Positions 59,395 to 64,000 of a DNA stretch of 64,000 bases are shown here, in pieces. The position numbers and the translations under genes are program-made. Location: the NCBI RefSeq assembly GCF_905397375.1, contig NZ_CAJPVG010000001.1, forward strand, positions 868,001 through 932,000, in the 5' to 3' direction. How positions within the stretch are numbered: the first letter of the stretch is position 1; the number at the start of each line of letters is the position of its first letter. The notes beneath the pieces were generated by a model that was not told where the DNA came from, made no database searches, and was given only the letters and a program-made list of their open reading frames with translations. The stretch is from Ralstonia mannitolilytica (GTDB taxonomy: Bacteria > Pseudomonadota > Gammaproteobacteria > Burkholderiales > Burkholderiaceae).

Positions 59395-59838
59395 TCAGCT
59401 GCGGTCGTCCGCCGCCGCCAGCGCATCGAGCAGCTTGCGCAGCACGTTGCGCGTCGCGCCGATCTCATCACGCTCCAGCGGAATCCGGCACGCCAGGGCC
59501 TCCGGCACCTTGGCGGCGCGCTCGCGCAGAGCACGCCCCGAGTCGGTCAGCTCGATGACCACGCGGCGCTGATCGTCACGATCGCGCGTGCGCGTCACGA
59601 GGCCCTGTTCTTCCAACCGCTTGAGCAGCGGCGTGAGCGTGCCCGTGTCCAGATACAGCGTCCGGCCGAGATCGCCGACGGCGCAGGGCGCCTGCTGCCA
59701 GCACGCCATCATCACCAGGTATTGCGGATAGGTCAGCCCGAGCTCGTCGAGCAGCGGGCGGTAGAGACGCGTCAGCAGATGACCTGCCGCGTACAGGGGA
59801 AAGCACAGTTGCTGATCGAGCGCCAGCACGTCGTTCAC
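59395..59838 (-). CDS. MarR-family organic peroxide sensor OhrR
   Basis: 147-residue MarR-type repressor with the OhrR sensor cysteine C12 in LALDQQLCFPLYAA. The winged helix follows (LYLDTGTLTPLLKRLEEQGL and RDRDDQRRVVIELTDSGRAL). Oxidation of the cysteine by organic hydroperoxides should release DNA and induce ohr. GTG 59838 with GGGAG six bases upstream was chosen; upstream extension to 59895 lacks a site. It is encoded 62 bases downstream of ohr on the same strand. Confidence 0.9.
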   Translation of the reverse strand: MNDVLALDQQLCFPLYAAGHLLTRLYRPLLDELGLTYPQYLVMMACWQQAPCAVGDLGRTLYLDTGTLTPLLKRLEEQGLVTRTRDRDDQRRVVIELTDSGRALRERAAKVPEALACRIPLERDEIGATRNVLRKLLDALAAADDRS

Positions 59839-59900
59839 GGAAGACTCCCGGGGACGGTCCGGCGCCCGAGCGGCGAGTGCCGCATCGGCCCACACGGGGC

Positions 59901-60323
59901 TCAGCGCGCGACCGTAGTCAATTGAACGTCAATATTGCCACGGACGGCATGCGAGTAGGGGCACACGCCATGGGCCGCGGCCACAAGCGCTTCGGCCGTC
60001 GCCTGGTCCACGCCACCCAGCGTTGCCACCAATGCCACGGTGAGCGCAAAGCCACCGTCTTCACGCGGGCCGATGCCGACCGTGGCCGTGACCGCCGTGG
60101 ACGCGAGCTTGACCTGCCTCAGGCGTGCCACGTGCAGCACCGCGTTTTCAAAACACGCGGCATAGCCCGCGGCGAACAACTGCTCCGGGTTGGTGGCCGC
60201 GCCGCCCGCGCCGCCGAGTTCGCGCGGCAGCGAGAGCGCAAGATCCAGCGTGCCGTCTGCGCTGCGCACGTGGCCGGCGCGGCCGCCTTCTGCGGTGACC
60301 TGGGTTTGATAGAGCGTCTTCAT
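59901..60323 (-). CDS. Organic hydroperoxide resistance protein Ohr
   Basis: 140-residue Ohr. The peroxidatic C57 lies in LFAAGYAACFEN and the resolving C121 in GVCPYSHAVRGN. It begins MKTLYQTQVTAEGGRAGHV, the classical Ohr start. Clustered with ohrR, so this is the regulated copy, unlike the Ohr at 5206-5640. The leader holds a heptamer repeat and two inverted repeats that may be OhrR operators. Confidence 0.93.
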   Translation of the reverse strand: MKTLYQTQVTAEGGRAGHVRSADGTLDLALSLPRELGGAGGAATNPEQLFAAGYAACFENAVLHVARLRQVKLASTAVTATVGIGPREDGGFALTVALVATLGGVDQATAEALVAAAHGVCPYSHAVRGNIDVQLTTVAR

Positions 60324-60341
60324 GGTCGAGTCCTATTGCTT

Positions 60342-60364
60342 GCCTTTTGCCTTTTGCCTTTTGC
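60342..60364. repeat. Heptamer tandem repeat in the ohr leader
   Basis: Three and a third copies of GCCTTTT (plus strand) lie 19 bases upstream of the ohr ATG, directly before its ribosome site. On the ohr strand the unit is AAAAGGC. Copy-number change would alter promoter-to-gene spacing, or supply extra AAGG sequences, but this is only a possibility. Confidence 0.75.
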
Positions 60365-60396
60365 GGGAAACCCGGTCGGCAACGCGTCGGCCGGGG

Positions 60397-60443
60397 CATC
60401 GATCATAAATCGATGACGCAATTATATTGCGCACGATATAAAT
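60397..60443. promoter_or_regulatory. Two inverted repeats upstream of ohr (candidate OhrR operators)
   Basis: CATCGAT / ATCGATG with a 5-base spacer (60397-60415), and TTATAT / ATATAA with an 8-base spacer (60422-60441), lie 75-120 bases upstream of the ohr start. The second is in an A/T-rich patch resembling known OhrR sites. Assignment is by position only. Confidence 0.5.
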
Positions 60444-60492
60444 GGCAAGCAGAATCGAACAGGTTCCCCGCAGCGTCCGCGGGGAAGTGCCG

Positions 60493-60828
60493 TCAGATCG
60501 ACATGCTCATGATGCTCTGGTAGGCAGACACCAGCTTGTTGCGCACCTGCACCGCCGTCTGCAGGTCGATATTGGCCTTTTGCAGCGACAGCATCACGTC
60601 GTGCAGGTCGACGTCGTTGTTGCCCATCTCAAAGCTGCGCGAGATGGATTCCGCCTTCTGCTGCGAGGCGTCGACCTTGTCCAGCGACGACTTGAGCACC
60701 GCCCCGAAATCCACGCTGACCTTGGCATCGTCGCCGCCGGCGCCCGAGCCGATGCCGCCGACCTGGCCGGTCGGCGCCAGCACGCTGTTCATCAGCGACA
60801 CCACGGAATTGGCGTTCGTCATATTCAT
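60493..60828 (-). CDS. fliE: Flagellar hook-basal body adaptor FliE
   Basis: 111-residue protein joining the MS-ring to the rod, the first substrate of the export system. The C-terminal part carries the family pattern VDLHDVMLSLQKANIDLQTA VQVRNKLVSAYQSIMSM. Start 60828 (MNMTNANSVV) has GGGAG upstream; the open frame further upstream has no support. Divergent from fliF. Confidence 0.95.
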   Translation of the reverse strand: MNMTNANSVVSLMNSVLAPTGQVGGIGSGAGGDDAKVSVDFGAVLKSSLDKVDASQQKAESISRSFEMGNNDVDLHDVMLSLQKANIDLQTAVQVRNKLVSAYQSIMSMSI

Positions 60829-61062
60829 GTGAAGAAAACTCCCCTTTGCGGGTGGCGTACGACGGCTCTTCTGCTTGGTCGCCATTGCGCCACGGTGCAG
60901 CAAAGGTAGCAGCGGGGTGCGCCGTTCCAAGCGCCCAAATGAGAGGGAAAAGGCCTTCTTCTTGGCGATTTGTTTGCACAGCGGCTGCCGATAATGCCAA
61001 TCACGGAGTTCTGCCCGTTGTTCGGCGCAGCCGCTGTAACGCAGTCAGTCAGGAGATTTTGG

Positions 61063-62889
61063 ATGCCAACGACAGCCGATTCGGTTGCTGTCGCCGACAC
61101 GCTCGGTACGGTCGATATGCCGGCGGGGGGCCATGGCGCGATAGCGCGCCAGAACGCGGGCGCGCTTGGCGCTCTCGGTCCGCTCGGCCGTCTGTCGCCG
61201 CGTCTGCTCATGATGATCGGCGGCGCCGCGCTGGTGGCCGTGATCGCTGCCGCAATGCTGTGGAGCCGCGCGCCCGACTACCGTGTCCTGTTCAGCAACG
61301 TGAGCGACAGCGATGGCGGGGCCATCATCGCCGCGCTGCAGCAGATGAACGTGCCGTACCGCTTTGCCGATGGCGGCACCGCCATCATGGTGCCCGAAGC
61401 TAACGTGCACGAGACGCGCCTGAAGCTGGCGTCGCAGGGGCTGCCCAAGGGCGGCCTGGCTGGCTTCGAGCTGATGGAAAACCAGAAGTTCGGCACCAGC
61501 CAGTTTGCCGAGCAGGTCAATTACCAGCGCGCCCTCGAGGGCGAACTGGCCCGCACCATCCAGGCCATGCAGGAGGTGCAGTCCGCCCGCGTGCACCTGG
61601 CGCTGTCCAAGCCGTCCGTTTTTGTGCGCGAGCAGGCCAAGCCGAGCGCGTCGGTGCTGCTCAAGCTGTATCCGGGCCGCATGCTCGACCGCTCGCAGGT
61701 GCAGGCGATAGGCCACCTCGTTTCGAGCAGCGTGCCGAACCTGCCGCTGGCCAACGTGACCGTGGTCGACCAGTCGGGCCGCCTGCTTTCCACCGCCTTC
61801 CAGGACAACGCCTCGGGGCTCGACCCGACGCAGCTGAACTACGTGCGCGAGATCGAGCAGGGCTACATCAAGCGCATCGAAGCCATCCTCGGCCCGGTGG
61901 TGGGTGAAGACAACGTGCGCGCGCAGGTGACGGCCGACGTCGACCTCGACAGCACCGAGCAGATGGCGGAAACGTACCGGCCGAACCAGGATCCGGCGAC
62001 GGCCGCCGTGCGCAGCACGCATACCGCAGAATCGACGCAGAACAAGGCCGACGCCCAGGGCGGCGTGCCCGGCGCGCTGTCGAACCAGCCGCCGACCGCG
62101 CCGCGCATGCTGCCGACCGCGCCCGCACCGGCATCGGCTTCGCAGCCCGGAGCCACCGGTCCGAACGGCCAGCCGCAGCAGCCGGCCGCCGCCAACGCGA
62201 ATGCGGCCACCTCCAACGGCGTGACATCCAGTACGCGCGACACGACGACCAACTACGAAGTCGACAAGACCGTGCGTCGCACGCGCGCCGCGGTGGGTAC
62301 CGTGCGCCGCCTGTCGGTGGCCGTGGTGGTCAACTATCGCGTCGACGGCAAGACCTGGAAGCCGCTGACCGAAGCCGAGATGACCAAGCTCAACGCGCTG
62401 GTCAAGGATGCCGTGGGTTTTGACGCCAAGCGCGGTGATTCCGTCAACGTGGTCAACAGCCAGTTCTCGGGCACGCTGCCGGCGGCCAAGGACGACCTGC
62501 CGCTCTGGAAGCAGCCGGAGATGATCCAGTACGGCATCCAGGCCGCGAAGTACGGGGCGCTTGCCATCGGCTTCCTGATCCTGGTGTTCGCGGTGATCCG
62601 GCCGCTGATCCGCTCGATCGGCAAGAAGGAGGAGCCCGTCACGCCTACCTTCGTTGGTCGCGAAGGCGAAGACCCCAACGCGCCGATCATCACGGGCGCC
62701 GCGGCACCCGCCGGGCCCGAGCTCGAAGGCCCGGCAGCCAATGCCGAAGACGGCGAGGATGTGCCCGAGAGCCTGCCGCAGCTCAAGAATGCCGACTTCG
62801 AGAAGAAGCTCGAGACCATGCGCCGCGTCGCGCAGAGCAACCCGCGCGCGGTCGCGGCCGTCATCAAGCAATGGGTGAGTAACGAATGA
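61063..62889 (+). CDS. fliF: Flagellar MS-ring protein FliF
   Basis: 608-residue inner-membrane ring protein. TM1 (LMMIGGAALVAVIAAAMLW, about residues 48-66) precedes ring-building motifs (YRVLFSNVSDSDGGAIIAAL and KFGTSQFAEQVNYQRALEGE LARTI). A disordered Pro/Ala/Gln linker lies around 340-400. TM2 (YGALAIGFLILVFAVIRPLI) and the C-terminal FliG-binding tail follow. AGGAG precedes ATG 61063. Confidence 0.97.
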   Translation: MPTTADSVAVADTLGTVDMPAGGHGAIARQNAGALGALGPLGRLSPRLLMMIGGAALVAVIAAAMLWSRAPDYRVLFSNVSDSDGGAIIAALQQMNVPYRFADGGTAIMVPEANVHETRLKLASQGLPKGGLAGFELMENQKFGTSQFAEQVNYQRALEGELARTIQAMQEVQSARVHLALSKPSVFVREQAKPSASVLLKLYPGRMLDRSQVQAIGHLVSSSVPNLPLANVTVVDQSGRLLSTAFQDNASGLDPTQLNYVREIEQGYIKRIEAILGPVVGEDNVRAQVTADVDLDSTEQMAETYRPNQDPATAAVRSTHTAESTQNKADAQGGVPGALSNQPPTAPRMLPTAPAPASASQPGATGPNGQPQQPAAANANAATSNGVTSSTRDTTTNYEVDKTVRRTRAAVGTVRRLSVAVVVNYRVDGKTWKPLTEAEMTKLNALVKDAVGFDAKRGDSVNVVNSQFSGTLPAAKDDLPLWKQPEMIQYGIQAAKYGALAIGFLILVFAVIRPLIRSIGKKEEPVTPTFVGREGEDPNAPIITGAAAPAGPELEGPAANAEDGEDVPESLPQLKNADFEKKLETMRRVAQSNPRAVAAVIKQWVSNE

Positions 62890-63878
62890 GCGCCGAAGGA
62901 CTCCAACGCAGCGCCATCCTGCTGATGTCGCTGGGTGAAAACGAAGCCGCCGAGGTGCTCAAGCACCTGGGCCCGCGCGAGGTGCAGAAGCTCGGCGCGA
63001 CCATGGCAGCGCTGAAGAACGTGTCGCGCGACCGTGTCCTCGACGCCTTTGACGCGTTCTTCGTCGAAGCCGAAGACCTGCCGCTGGACGTCGATTCCAA
63101 CGAGTACATCCGCACCGTCTTCCGCAAGGCCCTGGGCGACGATCGCGCCGCCAACATCATCGACCGCATCCTCTCGGGCGGCGATACCAGCGGCATCGAA
63201 GGCCTGAAGTGGATGGATGCATCGTCGGTGGCGGAGCTGATCCGAAACGAGCACCCGCAGATCATTGCGACCATCCTCGTGCACCTGGACCGCGACCAGG
63301 CATCGGAGATCCTGACCTATTTCACCGAGCGCCTGCGCAACGACACGATCCTGCGCATCGCCACGCTCGACGGCATCCAGCCCAGCGCCCTGCGCGAGCT
63401 GAACGACGTGCTGACCAAGCTGCTGCAGGGCAACGACCATCGCAAGAAGAGTGCGATGGGCGGCGTGCTCACGGCGGCGGAAATCCTCAACCTGGTGCCG
63501 AGCGCGGTGGAGTCTTCCGTGATCGAGGGCGTGCGTTCGCGCGACCCCGAGCTGGCCGACGCCATCGTCGAGAAGATGTTCGTCTTCGACAACCTCATCG
63601 ACCTGGACAACCGCAGCCTGCAGACGCTGCTGCGCGAAGTCGGCCAGGAGATGCTGGTGGTCGCGCTCAAGGGTGCCAAGCAGGAGTTCCGCGACAAGGT
63701 GTTCGCCAACATGTCGCAGCGCGCCGGCATGATGCTCAAGGAAGAGCTGGAAGTGCTGGGCCCCGTCAAGGTGTCGGAGGTGGAGGCGCAGCAGAAGGAA
63801 ATCCTCGTCATTGCGCGCCGCCTGGCCGACGAAGGCGAGATCACCATCGGCCGCAAGGCGGAGGACGCTTATGTCTGA
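62886..63878 (+). CDS. fliG: Flagellar motor switch protein FliG
   Basis: 330-residue C-ring protein that meets the stator. It has the N-domain (QRSAILLMSLGENEAAEVLK), the EHPQ motif (LIRNEHPQIIATILVHLDRD) and the C-terminal charged torque helix (FDNLIDLDNRSLQTLLREVG). Overlaps fliF by four bases. Confidence 0.97.
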   Translation: MSAEGLQRSAILLMSLGENEAAEVLKHLGPREVQKLGATMAALKNVSRDRVLDAFDAFFVEAEDLPLDVDSNEYIRTVFRKALGDDRAANIIDRILSGGDTSGIEGLKWMDASSVAELIRNEHPQIIATILVHLDRDQASEILTYFTERLRNDTILRIATLDGIQPSALRELNDVLTKLLQGNDHRKKSAMGGVLTAAEILNLVPSAVESSVIEGVRSRDPELADAIVEKMFVFDNLIDLDNRSLQTLLREVGQEMLVVALKGAKQEFRDKVFANMSQRAGMMLKEELEVLGPVKVSEVEAQQKEILVIARRLADEGEITIGRKAEDAYV

Positions 63879-63913
63879 GCACGCCGGCCGCCATGTGCTG
63901 ACGGAGCGCTGAG

Positions 63914-64000
63914 ATGCCGCGCCCGCCGATCATTCCGCGCGACACGCTGGTCGAGTACCAGCCTTGGGAGCCGACCGACTTCGTGCGTGAGGCGGAGCGG
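63914..64000 (+). CDS. fliH: Flagellar assembly protein FliH, 5' part (cut by window end)
   Basis: Only the first 29 codons are inside the window. They read MPRPPIIPRDTLVEYQPWEP and then TDFVREAER, as FliH N-termini do. FliH regulates the FliI ATPase at the export gate. ATG 63914 follows a TGAG overlap with a 13-codon frame that starts inside the fliG stop. fliI and later genes should follow. Confidence 0.8.
   Translation, partial: MPRPPIIPRDTLVEYQPWEPTDFVREAER

Noticed and set aside
59839..59895. ohrR starting at GTG 59895
   Set aside because: No ribosome site; OhrR proteins begin shortly before the sensor cysteine, as with GTG 59838.
1..64000. CRISPR arrays, insertion sequences, prophage genes, tRNA or rRNA
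   Set aside because: None recognised by eye. A tRNAscan, ISfinder or CRISPR search would be needed to exclude small or divergent elements.

Overview
The window is high-GC DNA from a beta-proteobacterium, most likely a Ralstonia species or a close Burkholderiaceae relative. The evidence is the long-form LeuA, the Burkholderia-type porin, the short H-NS-like protein with a YRDP...TWSGRGR...AWI tail, and a flagellar gene order typical of that family. No rRNA, tRNA, CRISPR array, insertion sequence or phage gene was seen. Species and replicon are inferred, not shown.

Layout. (1) 1-14.3 kb, housekeeping and accessory genes: leuA; a two-subunit molybdenum hydroxylase (iorAB type) followed by an Ohr peroxidase and a MocA-like cofactor transferase; a small glycine-zipper lipoprotein; a PAS/GGDEF/EAL protein with a degenerate GGDEF; an H-NS-like protein; a GntR regulator; a porin; and a LuxR-type regulator with a defective receiver. 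(2) 14.35-27.3 kb, flagellar set 1: flgN, flgM and flgA read leftward; flgBCDEFGHIJ and flgKL read rightward. (3) 28.3-47.4 kb, an aryl-polyene (APE) pigment locus: a flavin-dependent halogenase-like gene and a divergent methyltransferase, two secreted paralogues, then a tightly overlapped leftward operon. The operon holds ketosynthases, a ketoreductase, dehydratases, two acyl carrier proteins, an acyl-ACP ligase fused to a dehydratase, acyl/glycosyl transferases, a thioesterase, an MMPL exporter, a LolA-like carrier and an aromatic amino-acid ammonia-lyase. (4) 47.9-52.1 kb, flagellar set 2: fliLMNOPQR reading leftward. (5) 52.5-55.0 kb, an intact GGDEF/EAL protein and a second LuxR-type regulator with a degenerate receiver. 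(6) 55.4-64 kb, flagellar set 3: fliC, fliD, fliS, fliT; an ohrR/ohr pair; then fliE divergent from fliF-fliG-fliH, with fliH cut by the window end.

How it fits together. The flg/fli genes encode hook-basal-body, C-ring, export gate, filament, cap and chaperones. FlgM, FlgN, FliS and FliT supply late-gene control. Sequences matching the sigma-28 consensus lie upstream of fliC, flgM, flgK and, more weakly, fliD. The pigment operon lies between flgL and fliR. It appears able to make its own aromatic starter (ammonia-lyase), load it on an ACP (ligase), extend it with KS/KR/DH cycles, and move the product to the envelope (MMPL, LolA-like, GT/acyltransferase). The linked halogenase-like and methyltransferase genes suggest a decorated head group, as in xanthomonadins. 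This halogenase plus ammonia-lyase APE locus is the most interesting system in the window.
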